Source of the DNA: Merluccius polli
Lineage: Eukaryota > Chordata > Actinopteri > Gadiformes > Merlucciidae
Length of the DNA: 64,000 bases
Reading direction: 5' to 3'
Assembly: GCA_030340625.1 (NCBI GenBank)
Contig: JAOPHQ010004853.1
Coordinates: forward strand, 81,001 to 145,000
Below are positions 1 through 14,283 of this stretch, in pieces (the stretch's first letter is position 1; each line of letters begins with the position of its first letter). The notes below the pieces were generated by a model. It was not told where the DNA came from. It did not search any database and saw only the letters and a list, made by a program, of their open reading frames with translations. The translations under genes were made by a program, and so were the position numbers.

Positions 1-61
1 AAAAAAAAGAAAAACTCACTGAAGAATGTTGGCAGATATACTAACAAAAGAAAAACAAATC

Positions 62-238
62 CCAGAATACAAAATTGTGATTCATATTGAGTATAATTGA
101 TCATCATGCAGTTAGGCTACACATAGTCTATGGTAACACCTTTTTTTCGCATCGCAGTCAAAACGGTAAAATAATAATAATAATACTAATTTAAAAAATC
201 CAGGATTACAAAATTATGATTCATATTGAGTATTATTG
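62..238. repeat. Diverged direct duplication (about 39 nt, two copies)
   Basis: A block of about 39 nt at 62-99 recurs at 200-238 with only a few differences; both contain the core ACAAAATT.TGATTCATATTG. The AT-rich sequence around them shows no gene. In human, LRRC45 lies head to head with CENPX, but no LRRC45-like coding sequence is visible in these first 240 bases. Confidence 0.7.
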
Positions 239-239
239 C

Positions 240-377
240 CGTAATGAGGCTAAGGGGGCGGGGCCATAGCCCGCCCCTCTGGCCCGGCGCGGACCAATGA
301 CGCAGAGCAGGATGACGTAGCGTGCGCCAACCAGCCAAACGAAAGTGCGCGAGAGCAGTTGGCCTGTCGCTGTAAAC
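240..377 (+). promoter_or_regulatory. cenpx: Probable cenpx promoter and 5' UTR
   Basis: A sharp change from AT-rich sequence to a short CpG-rich segment precedes the cenpx start codon. It holds a GC box (GGGGGCGGGGCC, about 254-265), a CCAAT sequence (about 293-297) and a CRE-like TGACGTAG (about 313-320), with no clear TATA box. This is a typical TATA-less housekeeping promoter. The transcription start was not located. Confidence 0.5.
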
Positions 378-3300
378 ATGGCGGAGAAAGAAACCGGAGG
401 GGAATTTAAAAAGGTAAAGTAAAGCAGAGCTGTATTAATGGGCATGCTTAGCAACGTCCTTTCATTTGAAACTAGCGCGCAGGGTGTGTTTTCTCCTCGT
501 CATTCTCACGAATTGGCTTTCTTTTAAGCGTTTGGCCAAACGTAGATATCTGCTATTAAATTGTCACCATGTCAGCGGTTTCTGCCCCCCTATTTCAAAT
601 AATGGGGTATGTGGAGCCCGTTTAGACTCATTGTGATGAAGGCCCATGCAAATAAACAGGTGCCATGTTTAGTTTTATACAGGTAGCCAAAGGGAGGGAA
701 CAGTTCATCGTCTTTAAACACAGTACACTGTAGGCCTGTGCTATGTTTGGGGACATTGGGCGGTTTCTACTGTCTTGTTGCTATTAGCCTGTCTTCCCTA
801 ACTTCCAGTCCAATGTAGACCAATGGTGTCTTTTTGTTAGGCTGCATATGTATTACATATGTATATATTAAAAGTTTAAAAGCCTTTGTGCCAGTGACTT
901 CTATACTACACAACTTGCTTTCCACTGTATTGGTGTGTTGAGTCCCCAAAATTGTGGTAGTGGTTAAAAAAGGCTTTTGTGTGACTCGACGTTCATTTCA
1001 CGTTATGTACACACATTTGATTTTGAATTGGGTCTGCCTACCTTTCTGAAAACATGTCAATGGCTAAACATTTAGGGTTAGCGCTTTTGTATCGTCCAAG
1101 CCACTTGGGGTGTGCAGCAAAAACGTGTGTTTGAATCTAGAGGTTTTCCCAGCACTATAGCTAGCTACACATGAACTTGTTCATTCAGTGTCCATTTACA
1201 TAATATGTTGTTTATTCTACTACAGGAGACTGTGAGCAAACTCCTGTCTGGCCACTTCAAGGAAGATAAAACCAAACGTAAGTCTGGATCAATGTCACTT
1301 AATACTACAATTGATATACAGTAGAGCTGGGCAATATAATGATATTGTATCGATATTGTGACGTGATATGAGACTAGATATCGTCGTAGATTTTGGACTC
1401 ATAATATCGTGATTTGGCGTAAGTGTTGTCTTTTTCTGGTTTTAAAGGCTGCATTACAGTGATGAAAAAAATGACAAAATACTCAGAACTTTTCATTTGT
1501 CAAGTATTGAATTCACACAGGAGTATACAAAAATAGGCTTCACCATCTGTTGGTTATTTTATATAGACTCTTTATTTATTGAATTACCATAAAACATGCT
1601 ATATCGTGATATACTGTTATATTAAATGGAAGATTTGGCCATATCGCCCAGCCCTAATATACAGCTAAACTGAACAGTCTTGGAGAGTCATAGGTTTCTG
1701 TTGACTGATTGATCTTTTCCCTCCCCCAACAGTCGGTGGCAATGCAGCCATACTAATGTCAGAGATGCTGAAAGTGTTTGTTCGAGGTATGTTCATGGGA
1801 AAAGTAGTATATTATGTCCGTTTGTCAAGTCGATTTTTATTTGTATAGCCCTTGATCACAGTTAAAGTCACAAAGGGCTTCACAGGCCATATATTTGACA
1901 CGCTGGCCTTTGAGCAAGCTGGTAGCTGTCGTTGGTAGATGGGGTTGCCAGGCATCCAGTCACGATCACAGCAACACACTAAAACAGAAACAGTGGTTGT
2001 GGTTGAATGGGGCAGGGTGGATAAGGAGCATGTAGGAAACCTCTAACCTCTAGTTAGTAACCCTAACCCGCAGCAGGGGTAGGCTAGTGCTAGCTAACAG
2101 GTCGATTTTAGCTGCAATGAGAAGTTCGTAATTGACCCTTTGCTAAGCCCTTCCCTACAACGGCCACGGTCCAATGTCAGTGCGGGAGGCCTGCCAAGCT
2201 TTCAGAACAAGGCAAAATGCTGAAACGGCGTGCCTATGGAACCTGCAAGTCCAACAGCAGATAGCCTCAAAGTGTAGAGGGGGGTATCATATTTTTTGCT
2301 TTTCTGAAACCAAAAACAGAGTTGTCGGATGTTGATTTAAACAGTGTGGAAGACCTTTATGCCATTGTTGTGGCAAACTTTTGCAGGATTTAGTTGGCCT
2401 TTCCTGTTCCTTTTATGAGATCCAGTGTATGGATGAAGCCCACGATGTGCACGCAAATATCCTGGCATGCGTAAACAAATGGAAAAACGGGATCATTTAG
2501 TTTTGCTAGCAATGGGCGAAAACCTAGACAGTGAACACTATAGGGAGTCATAACTAAACGTTAGCTTAAAATTAGGGATGTCCGATATTGGCTTTTTTTT
2601 TACCGATAACCGATAACCGATATTGTTCAACTCTTAATTTCCGATACCGATATCAACCGATACCGATATATGCGGAAACTTTGAAATAATTCCAAACTTT
2701 GAAATAATTCCAAACCACCGACATAACTACAGCTCCAACTAGCGTCCCACTAGACGGCCGCACATGCCCAGGCTTGTTATTGAGACGCCGCGGTGCGTTT
2801 GGTGATGTCATCAAACCACGTCCTCACTTGAAACATAACAGATGTCTGAAATTATTTCAAACAAAGTGTTTATTTATTTCACACTGTCTTTGTACTAACA
2901 GAAAGTGGTCGCTTGCAATCGACTCAGGACAATTAGAGCTTTCCAACAAGGTATAACATGCCATAGGCCACTTTAGTCATTTTGAGGTTTTTTAAAAACC
3001 GATACCGATATTTTCCGATATTGATTTTTTTATGCCAATATCGGCCGATAATATCGGTGGGCCGATAATATCGGACATCCCTATTTAAAATAAAACAATA
3101 TATTGACTTAACCTGCTGTGCAAGAACATTGTTGTTGCTGTATATGTTTGTCCTTCACATGAATTGTCAAGACGTGGGTGCCTGATTGTAATATCCTCTT
3201 AATACTTAATTTAATGTCCTCACAAAATGCCATATTGACATGCTGGATGCTTGAAAGGCGTAGCAACAGTAACTGAGGTGGGTGGGACCAACATGGCGCC

Positions 3301-4034
3301 GCCTCAAAAACGATAATATCTAAATAGAACACTAAAAAATTTTTCCGAAAAATTTTAGGCAAGAAATAAGCCATGCAGTTGCTGAATCTGAAGTAGTCTT
3401 CATTATAGATCGACAAAATTTAGTTTAATAGTTTTTCAGGAGTTTCCAGAGGCAGTGAGTATCCTGATTTAAGTGATACTCCCTGATTTGCATAAAGTAG
3501 ACGATAACTCAACTTCATGCAAATAAGGAGCACCAGAATGCATTGCAGGGCTGCTCACATACACAATGAATGGGAGGTGTGGAAATAACGGATCCCGTGG
3601 ACACGTACCTTGAGCATTTACTAGCGCTCTGTTTATTGACTGCCGTTCTTTCTGAACCTATCGAGCACTCAGGACGGAATCACGCTCCAGCCACATACTA
3701 GGTTTTGACCTCATCTTGTTTTTTTTCAGAGGCGGCAATCAGGTCACTGAAACAAGCTGAATCGGAGGACTGCGATCAAGTAAACATAGAGCACTTTGAG
3801 AAGATCCTTCCTCAACTGGTATGTCGCTGAGCAGTGAAGATGTGTCATTCATTGAATCAGACAAAAATGTTTTTACCTGTATTAATACACTGTGTATTTA
3901 TACAGTATTAATACACTGTGTATTAATACAGGTAATAAAATATCCATGATGTGTATGTGGCCAATCAGGTTCATACCACCCATATTATGCTTATGTCTAA
4001 ATCTAGTTTTGTTTTGCAGATGCTGGATTTCTAG
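378..4034 (+). CDS. cenpx: Centromere protein X (CENP-X / MHF2 / FAAP10), 5 exons
   Basis: CENP-X is a small histone-fold protein. In its family it pairs with CENP-S to form the MHF complex, which binds DNA with FANCM in the Fanconi pathway and joins CENP-T-W at the inner kinetochore. Coding exons are 378-413, 1226-1277, 1733-1786, 3730-3818 and 4020-4034. All junctions are GT-AG, reading phase is kept throughout, and the joined frame is 81 codons plus stop, equal to the human length. Recognisable stretches include HFKEDKTK, MLKVFVREAA and FEKILPQL, which align along the histone fold of human CENPX. The last coding exon is only 15 nt (M-L-D-F-stop), matching the human LDFP end. The start is the first ATG downstream of the CpG promoter. 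Introns 2 and 3 each carry a hAT-type MITE and intron 4 a long palindrome. Confidence 0.95.
1322..1656. mobile_element. hAT-type MITE in cenpx intron 2
   Basis: A 335-bp non-autonomous DNA element. Its terminal inverted repeats start TAGAGCTGGGCAAT and, on the other end in reverse complement, TAGGGCTGGGCGAT. The interior is rich in ATATCG-type sequence. A perfect 8-bp target-site duplication ATATACAG flanks it at 1314-1321 and 1657-1664, as expected for the hAT superfamily. It has no coding capacity. Confidence 0.88.
1827..1912 (+). repeat. Teleost dispersed repeat fragment
   Basis: The sequence runs from a TTTTTATTTGTATAGCCC motif to AAAGGGCTTCACAGGCC. This layout (T-rich stretch, TATAGCCC, then AAAGGGCTTCACA about 40 nt later) is familiar from widespread teleost interspersed repeats. 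The family name and the ends are not determined; the copy may extend further downstream. Confidence 0.45.
2573..3083. mobile_element. hAT-type MITE in cenpx intron 3
   Basis: A 511-bp element with termini TAGGGATGTCCGATATT and its reverse complement AATATCGGACATCCCTA. ACCGATA-type repeats lie just inside both ends. The flanks CTTAAAAT (2565-2572) and TTTAAAAT (3084-3091) form an 8-bp target duplication with one mismatch, which fits hAT. No transposase reading frame is present. Confidence 0.88.
3873..3935. repeat. 63-nt near-perfect palindrome in cenpx intron 4
   Basis: Two 30-nt arms (3873-3902 and 3906-3935) around a 3-nt loop pair at 28 of 30 positions. The arms are built on TATTAATACAC / GTGTATTAATA. 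The palindrome starts about 54 bp after the exon 4 donor and fills nearly a third of the 201-bp intron. Confidence 0.85.
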
Positions 4035-5350
<1,316 letters not shown>

Positions 5351-5789
5351 GTGTATTCTTTGTACTTCATTAAATTCTATGTTGAATGTGATATTGTGTT
5401 GGAAAAGAAAAAGCTTTGCATGAATTTTAAATAGGAAATGTTTGTTTTTTTCAACTCACCGGCTTTACACACACACACTCAAAGAATCAGTCTTGGGGCT
5501 TTGGCACAAACTTTTCTTTCCACAAGACGTTGAGATGGTCAATGAGGTAGTCCACTACTGTACCGCTTTTCTCCTAATGCATCTTAGTGGAACAAATTAC
5601 ATCTGAAGGCTGTATTATTAAACATACGAAAGCAGTTAAGACAAAAAAAAAATCACTGGGGAGGGGCGTTGAAGAGCGTAATGAGTTAAAGCTTTTCTTG
5701 ATCATACTTTAAAGGCAGGGAGTGTCGACAGCCTGCCCAGACGCTTTGGAGAAGCTCTGGAGGATCTTTTTTATTTTTTTCTCAGGAGA

Positions 5790-5957
5790 CGGAGATGTCT
5801 CCAGCTTGCTGTCTTCTCCAGCTTGCCGTCTTCTCCAGCTTGCTGGCGCTTACAGCCTGCTGTGTTCACTAGCTTGCCATTATCTCCAGCTTGCTGACTG
5901 TTACTTCCAGCTTGCTGTCTTCTCCAGCTTGCTGACTCTTCCAGCTTGCTGTCTGGG
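5790..5957. repeat. Degenerate 17-18-nt minisatellite
   Basis: About nine imperfect copies of a unit close to TCTCCAGCTTGCTGTCT are strung across this segment, separated by small insertions. Both strands stay open for 70-79 codons only because the repeat lacks stops; this is not a gene. Confidence 0.85.
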
Positions 5958-8900
5958 GTGAAGTCCCAACGGCCCTCCATCACCGCACATCACTCCAGCC
6001 CTTTCCATTCTGGCAACTCAAAATATTGATATTGGCTGTTTTCTAGAGCTTTCAATTATTGAAAGATGCCGCTAAAATTTGTTTCCTATTTCATTTTTGA
6101 TCTCAGGCTAGTGAGTTCCCTTCCAATTGTCGTTGGTGTTCTCGGTTGTGATGCAGGTCACGTCCACACTGTTTGTTTCCAAGGTCAGACTGGGATACAT
6201 CCAACAACATCCAATGTGTCGATCATGACAATGGGCATTTCCGTGATTATAATATCCTCTTCAGCGATTGTCCTGGTAAAGACGAGATGCAATTGGAAGG
6301 TACTCAAGGGTGGTGTAGTTGAACATCGGCTTCCAGTTTCTACCTCTTTTTGTGCTTTATGATGCTTATGTCAGACGTATTTGTTATGTCTTCTTCCAAT
6401 ATTATGCTACATATCTTGTTTTGTTTTTTTATGAAGCCCAAAATAAAAGCTTCTAATCAAAAACACGTACTCAACAAATTGTGTTATATTGAGCAATATT
6501 TAAGCATTTTGGAGAGAATTGAGAGAACAATATTTTGCAATCTACCATTTTTATTTTTAAGTGGTTATTGTAAAAAAAATTTAAAAAATTGTATGAAAGG
6601 TAAAATATGAATAAATATATTTTTTGCATCGATTGCAGCTAAACAAACCCTCTAAAATACATACTAGCCATGCGATGTACATGTACGCTGGAGCGCGTGC
6701 TAGCGCTACGGCTACTACGGCTGTGATGCATTAGCGCGCAGGAGACAGGAGGCCCTGGCGGCCCCCCCTCGTGGGCAGGGGTCTGCCTCCACCATGGAGG
6801 AATGCTGCAGGGGACACGAGAGAATGCATTCCTCATGGGACGCTCCACACTCCCATGTGCTCACACGCAAGCTCATGCGAGCACTCGTACACAACCCGAC
6901 GAGGAGCTACGAAAACACATATGCTCGAGCACAAACATTTGCAACGGCGAATAACAAAAACACACACACACACACAGACTAACACACGCTCACGGAACCA
7001 CATGTGCACGGGTGGATGTATGTCCGAGCAGAGGGAAAGGCTAGCGTGCGTGGAGAGAATGTAAATAAAGTGGCGTCTCTGCCTGCTGTTTATACTGCTG
7101 TGACACGCAGAGGTTCCCGGGGGCCCTTGAGGCCTCTCTGGAAGGGGGGCCTCGGGTCAAGCTTCGTTAGGGAGCCACGGGGCCCATGCCAGGGATGATT
7201 AGAGCATACCTGGCAGCTCCGGCCACTTGGGCTCTCTGCGAGGCTCACCCGTAACTGGTTGTGGCGCTTGGCCGTTAGTCCGCGACTGGGCACAGGCTGC
7301 CGCTGTGCTCGGCGTATTGACCGCGGCTTTCCTAGCCACAGGGGGCGGAAAGGACTCTTCCGGAACCAGCGAGGTGGATGATGGGGTCACAGACCTTGGC
7401 ATGCAGCTGAGGAGGAGCGGGGGGGGGTGGGGGGGGGGGAAGGGGGAGTGAGCGGGTCGGACAATTAGGCCCGGGGCCTGGGCTATTTCTGTAACCCCGT
7501 GTTCCTAGCTTAAACCGTATCCCCCCCCCCCCCTCGCTCCCCCTCCTCCAAGTGTTGGCCTACATGGTCACGGCATAGGTGACCACAACAGATTTAATCC
7601 TCTTACGTAACGGCACAAACCCATAGAAGAGAACAATTAGTTTATGGGGTCGTGGGGGGGGGTGGGTGCGGGGGTGGGGGTGGTGGAGGAGTATCTAAAA
7701 ATAAAGGGGTACTTTGGGCAAGGTGACGTCAAGAAGGGTGTGTTGGCGGGAGAGCGGGTCGGGGGGGGGGGGGTTCGTCCTGGTACCCTAAATGAGCTGT
7801 TGCGACTCAACAGGATCCTCGGTCAGCAGAGCGTGCTCTATTTTTAGGTCTCATTTAAAAAGCGAGCGTATGAAAATATGGCTGTAAAAAAAATAAAAAA
7901 AAATCCTCAGAGATTTCCAATGATGCTTATCGTGGGTCTGAACGTCATGCACTTTGAGACATGAAAGGATTTTTTTTTTTTAAGTTGTTAAAATGTAAAA
8001 GTGCCGTAAGTAATTACATTTCTTCAGATCGTGCCGGTGTGCCCAGCATGGCGCTGCCCTTTGTTACACTTCTCGCAGGACCGTAGCGAAACATGTCTAG
8101 GCCCTGTAAAACTGACCAATATACACCTTAGTCACACACACATGGCAATAATGAATGACTCAAGCACTTGTTATGAATGTCAATCTTAACTACTGATGCC
8201 GACTGATGTTATGAACCAGGAAGCAAAGTTTTGCCTTAACAGATTGTTTCCCGAGCCTAGGTCGAACCAACAACCACACAAAAGGGCAGCATACTGAGCC
8301 TGAGAAGGGGTTCCCATGGAAACCAAATTGTAGTCGAGGTTGATTGTATGTTTCCTCTTTTTTTTCCGAGCGGGCTCGGGCGAATGTGTCTTAACTTTCC
8401 ACCACAACAAAGGAAGAGGTCAAGATGTTGACTGTCTGTCTTCACACTGGATCGGGCGGGGGGGGGCGCCGGATCTCAGGATTAGCCCTAGTGTGTCAAC
8501 AAGACAGCTTTCATGTGGATGAAGGTTCATGGCAGATTGCTGCAGAGGTCAGTGGCCCGGGTCACGGGTCAGCTCAGAGTATTGGTCCTTGTCATTAACA
8601 GCTTCCTGTCTGCTGTCTTCTGAGAGCAGGAACTGCAATGCTTTGTATTACACGTTCAAAGGGAAAATAAAGTAAAAGATTCCTCCTTCCTTCTGGGTAT
8701 CGGTTGCGTCATCGGTTCCGAATGTGATTTACATTTGGTTGCTGAAATAATGCCTGGCTGTACCGTGAATATAGATGACTGTTCACCACTTTTAAAACTT
8801 TTACTAATATGCCATGCAAAAGAGGTTTTACTGGCACACATGCACACGCTGACAGTCACAGGTGGTGGTGCAATGGGAATGGGACTGCATTTATATGGCT

Positions 8901-8993
8901 TTTCCACTACATTTTGTGCATTCACCCATTTTATGCATTCACCCATTTTTACACATGCTACCACACAAGCCAACTGAATAGGAGCAATTTGAA

Positions 8994-9049
8994 CAGTCTT
9001 AGTCTCTGTAATACATATAGCCAGTCTTAGTCTCTGTAATACATATAGC
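8994..9049. repeat. Perfect tandem duplication, 28-nt unit
   Basis: The 28-nt unit beginning CAGTCTTAGTCTCTG occurs at 8994-9021 and again, identical, at 9022-9049. Confidence 0.95.
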
Positions 9050-9300
9050 AGTGGGTGATGGAGACAGCTTTCTAGATGTAATAGGGTTGAATATATAACA
9101 TGCATCACATTAACATTAGGAACCATCTTACAGTTAATTGCATTAATCTCACTAAAGGCACTACAGTATTATAGCCTTTAGTAAATATGATTTTATATGA
9201 TTCACTTGTTTTTATGAAATATTTGCTATTGCTGCGTCTTAATTTTGCACCTTATTAAAGATAATTGTAGATTTTGACATTGGCATCAAACTCTGGGTCG

Positions 9301-9370
9301 ACGTGGAAGGTGCACCTGTTTTACTTAAAGGGACGACGTGGAAGGTGCACCTGTTTTACTTAAAGGGACG
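9301..9370. repeat. Perfect tandem duplication, 35-nt unit
   Basis: The unit beginning ACGTGGAAGGTGCACC and ending AAAGGGACG occurs twice head to tail with no mismatch (9301-9335, 9336-9370). The identity suggests a recent event. Confidence 0.95.
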
Positions 9371-10920
9371 TTCTGTACGTTTTGAAGGTATGGTTATATT
9401 TTATATCTATCATATGACCAATGATTAGGGTCACACTAACCTCGGTGCCTTTCTGCTGAAGTAAGACAGAATCATGAGATAAGCAGAGGCATATAATTAT
9501 AGAAGCAACTCCTCATGATCAGAATGAGTACATTGTTGGTGACATGTGCAGAGTACATAGTGTTGATCTTGTCTCTGTACATGTAAAGAACGCTGGGAGT
9601 CAGATAACACGAGAACGAGATGGGAAGACGTCAACAGCCAGCCCTTGTGATGACGTTTTCACTGTTTTGTGTATATAACATCTTGGGCCAGAGAGGTGTG
9701 CGCAGACTTCGTGAACTGACACACACACACTTTGTTGTTCGGTCAGGGAAACATAGTTGGGCCCAGATATCTGTAAAACTCTGCACATTATACTGGTGTT
9801 AACAATAAAACTGATTATTTCTTAAAGCTAAACAACTTCTTCTATCGCTTCATTAAAGAACACGCATGAGTAAGAGTTTCAAGAGAAACTGCTTCTCACA
9901 ACAGTTTCAAGGGAAGAAAAGTGCGAGGCAACACCTCATATCCCATGATCCTTTGCAGTTGGGGCCATACCTCCAGAGGTCAATGACAGCAGAGTGGTCC
10001 ATTGTAGGAAATCTTCATTTTTATGAGACAGACAGAAAGGCAGAAGCCCCTTAAACAACATTTTTTGTTTTTCTTGTTTTGCTGGCAGGATAATAAAGAG
10101 CTCTAATAAAGAGCAAAAAAATAGGTGATTTAGCAAGTTGTCTGAACATCAGACTGGAAATACACCAGAGCAGTTAAAAACAACAGGCATCAGGCCCAGA
10201 GGAATGGCAGAGGACAGAGTAGTTGGTACACACATGGCTCAGCACCACACTTTCCTATCATACATCTGGAGATGGGATGCCATATGCCTGGCGCTCCGGT
10301 CGGACCAACAGATGAGAACCAAGCTTCTGGGACGGAAAGGTGTGCACTACAGCCACAGTTTACTACTAAGTACCACAGCAATGTGTTCAAATAAAATAAA
10401 CTAATTGAAGAAAAACAGAACAAACAATATTAAGCTAGGAAAGCTGTGAGAACGGTGATTGACCTTGGCCAGGGGTCGCAGTTCGCCACCCAGACCTGCG
10501 CTTTCTCTTCCTCCAACTGACAGAGGAAAAACGCCTAATTTTCAGACGTGAAATGTGACCCCTCTCCAAAAACAGCAACGGAGTCGTTTCCAATCTCAAC
10601 GAGCTGTAATTTTAAAAAAGGGAAGAAAAAAAAAGAAAAGGGACGCCTCCCGTCGAAAAAAACAACGATAAATCGCGAGGCCTTCAAAAGAGCCGCCGTC
10701 GCCACGGTTCTTACCTTTCTCTACATAAAACAAAAGTGCCGGCATGTACCGAAACCACTTCAATCGCTCACCACATAATGAAACACACATCCATCAACAA
10801 CAAAAAAAGACAAAGACCACGAGATGTAGCAACTAAAGAAAGGGCAGAGGATTCTTTTAAATTTGACTTATAGAGACTTTTATGGTGTCTGACTGAGGGG
10901 GCTGCTGGCTACACAGTCAA

Positions 10921-10990
10921 TCTCCCTTTCTCTCTCTTTCCCTCTCGCTCTCTCTTTCTCTCTCTCTTTCTCTCTCCCTATCTCTCTCTC

Positions 10991-11037
<47 letters not shown>
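10921..11037. repeat. CT-rich microsatellite
   Basis: About 117 nt of imperfect TC repeat; the uninterrupted part covers roughly 10993-11036. A shorter AC run follows at 11340-11370. Confidence 0.95.
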
Positions 11038-11039
<2 letters not shown>

Positions 11040-11337
11040 CTGCCTCTTTTTCACTCTCTGCCTGACTCTTGTTCTTCTTAGGTGAGTGACAGTTAGGGTC
11101 GCCATGGTGATGTCATCCTCCTAAGTTTTATAAAAGCAAAGAAGCCCACCCCAAATTACAAAAAAAAAACGAAACAACAACTAAAAGCCTCTGACATGCT
11201 TTGTTGGCATGCGAGTGACAGCGACTGGAGCTCGATCACTCGTGCTACGCTACTTAGCGTGAGCCACAAAATAATGTGGTTGTCTGAATACCTCTGTCCT
11301 GGGCACACTAGGCTAGGGCAGGGCATTAAAAGAAGAA

Positions 11338-11370
<33 letters not shown>

Positions 11371-13425
11371 GGTATCCTAGTGTTACACAAATAATTAACC
11401 CACACAGTGAAAGTAGGTGGTGGCTGCTATTCCTCGCGACCACAAACGTCAGCAGTGTGGTGGTTAGATGTTGTATGTTAGATGTTGGCGCGGTGATCTG
11501 GATGCGGACGTCGATGAGAGGCTAATATCATGCAATCTCGTGATTCTGCCAGGAGAACGCAAGCCATGTTATGACTGAGTGACCCGAGAGAAAGGGCCAG
11601 GTGTCCTAAATTCTTCTTGATTTTTTGGGTATAAACTACCCCTGCTCAGCTTTTAGCATTAATATACCGTTTAGCATTAACAATTGCTAATGCTATATCT
11701 GTTCATGCGGATTCATTAGAATATAAGATCAGATGACAAGATACGGTGAGATGAGATGAGAAATGTTGGGCCAAGCCTCAATCAAAACCAATACGATATG
11801 ACTCATATTATTAAAACGACAATTACTTCTTCCAACTCCAGGCGTCAAAGGTATACATGGCGAAGGAATGACCTAAATTAGCATGAATCCTATCCCAATG
11901 CCAAAGGCCTTAACGTTTTCCCTCTCAACAGCCGAGCCAATCCACATCCCACCATGCAAGGTCATGGGAAGACACACAGGTTTACACACACAGGTTAGGA
12001 CATGAATGATACATCCCAGGGAGCTGGCCATGCTGACTTAGGAGGAGAGAGTGCAGACAGGGAGCTTTTGAGGTTATGAAACATGGTGTTTGCTGACAGA
12101 GGTGCTATCTCCTTCCTCCATCTCTCTTCGCTGGGGAAATATATTCAGTGACCATGAGAAGCCAGGCCAGATACTTAGTAACAATGTTAAAAAAACAAAC
12201 ACAAAAAACTGTCATCTCAACCATTTTTAATTCTTCATTGTGTCTCTTATACGAGAGGAAGCATACAGGACCTGCTCACCACAGCTGAATAAACTACTTA
12301 AGTCTATATTATATGACCACAAAACATGAGTTTTTAAAATGGGAAACCCCCACAAATATGGTAATGTCAGAGATAGACAAACAGGGGCCATGTTTGATTG
12401 GAAGACTTCCTTTTGTTATTCCACAGTGTGTTTGAAGTCTTGTGTGTAAGAGTCTTTCAGAACTCAAAATCCCCGCTTCGCAGATACACATCTCTTGGAC
12501 CAGAAATCACACAGGGGCAAGCTCTGACAACAGCTACCAAATACTGTCCCAGTGCAGTGGAAACTATTGCCTTGTCTACGCTGCAGATCTCGCATCGTGA
12601 CCGTCGAGCCAGCTGTGTTAAATGTGTCCACAATAAGATAAGTTGTTAGGTCTGCTTCTTGAAGCCACAGTCTATAAATATTTCCTAATCACTCTCTGGT
12701 GTGACTAAGTGACAGTTCTTTTTTGTTGTAAATTCGCATGCCTCCGCTGCTCTGGTCTGTATAGATGGTCAACAGACTGTTTACACAGTTTGCATTCATC
12801 TGTGAAGCGACCATTTCCAATTGCATGCAGTCTCCATCCCCTAATCCGGTCGGTTTATATAGTGGCACACCAGCCGCATGTGGAAGCCATGCTCTTTAGC
12901 TTGTGCTTGTTTCCTGACTGCCAAAAGGAAAATAAATGGAGAGCGTATGGATGATGGTATGGCCGTAGAAGGAGCCTGCAGCCTGGTCTTGGCTGGTTCT
13001 GTATCTGAACACAACGATGGTGGGTTAACAACTTAACATGCTTTGATCTGTTTACGATAGCGGTAAAATAAATAGGGAACATGAATGGAATGCTTACTAT
13101 TTGTATAAATGGAGTTACAGTTTGTTACCTTGCAATCATGTGGCAGGTATCTGTAAAGAAAGTTTATTTTGAGAGTTTCACTATTGCTGTCCAGACAATC
13201 AATCAACTTCACAAATCAAAACACCTTATAGGGCACTGATATGAATTAGATTCAGATGCTGAATCAAATAGGTAAAGGGCTACTTTAATAAAATAAAAAG
13301 AGTTGTTGCTGTTGTAATTGAAAATGAATCCACCTCACCAGCAGCTGGCCATAGCAGTGGCCCCTGCAGGTGCCTGAAGGAACTGAACTGTCTGTCGCCA
13401 ACCCCCAGGGAGGGCAAGACGTTAA

Positions 13426-14283
13426 AGGGACACTAAGTAGTTTTTTCCCCCATCTAGTGGTCAAATTGTATTTTGCATTCAAACGAATTTATGCTCTCTA
13501 GCGCCTCGCGTTTTCGAACTACGGCAAGCGGTATTAGTGAAGATTCAAGAAGCTATGACAACATGATAACAACATGTCTTCAAACACCACTTCATCAAGT
13601 TTTGTTTCGGATGATGAGGTACGTTCAGTGCTCGAAGTGGAAAAAAATAAGTGCCGGTACGGTACCCCCTTATTCACATATAAGCGACATTAACCCACCC
13701 TGGACCTACGACCGACGGGGGGGGGGGGGGGGGGCAAATGTAACCCACCGCGGACCTACGACCGCAGCCTGTGACAAGTGCCGGTACGCAAGAAAAAGTG
13801 CCGGTACGCTAAAGGGTAAAATGTAGAAGTGCCGGTGCGTACCGGCCCACTTCGAGCACTGGGTACGTTATTTCAAACAAACTTCAAACTGCATTGAATC
13901 ATTAGTGTGAGCATGTATGAGTAATTACTCCTCGAGCAAGATAGTGAATTACGTTCTCATGTTTATATCGTTTTTTAAGTGACAAGCGCGTCTCGATAAG
14001 CTCCTTCTCTGTTCCACAGTCACGCTGGCTCTGAGTGAAAACGCGTTTAGCCTTACCTGTACCACGTAGTGCTTTTTGTCCCTCTCGGCAGTTCATAGAC
14101 CGGAAGGACATGGCAGCCTCCATAGAGCTTGCCCGGCCTATGTAAATTCTGAGAAGTGATTCTTCACTCAGGAGGATAAGTGAGATTGTTGACAGAGATA
14201 ATTGTACACCAATGGGGACTTATTTATGAATGAAGACGTCGATTTGAGGTAATAAATTACTAAAAAAACTACTTGGTGTCCCT
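13426..14283. mobile_element. TTAA-target MITE, split by a nested hAT element
   Basis: Terminal inverted repeats AGGGACACTAAGTAG and its near-perfect complement (one mismatch) bound this element. Flanking TTAA tetranucleotides at 13422-13425 and 14284-14287 form the target duplication, as seen for piggyBac-like elements. Without the inner insertion the element would be about 0.61 kb. It has no transposase. The open frames inside it are chance. Confidence 0.82.
13626..13861. mobile_element. hAT-type MITE nested in the TTAA element
   Basis: A 236-bp element with perfect terminal inverted repeats CAGTGCTCGAAGTGG and CCACTTCGAGCACTG and subterminal GTGCCGGTACG copies. A perfect 8-bp target duplication GGTACGTT flanks it (13618-13625 and 13862-13869). 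A G18 run lies inside at about 13717-13734. It inserted after the surrounding element was already in place. Confidence 0.92.

Noticed and set aside
8656..9126. 156-codon open frame on the - strand
   Set aside because: It crosses a 28-nt tandem duplication, has no recognisable family or splice context, and its length is plausible by chance in a 39-kb desert.
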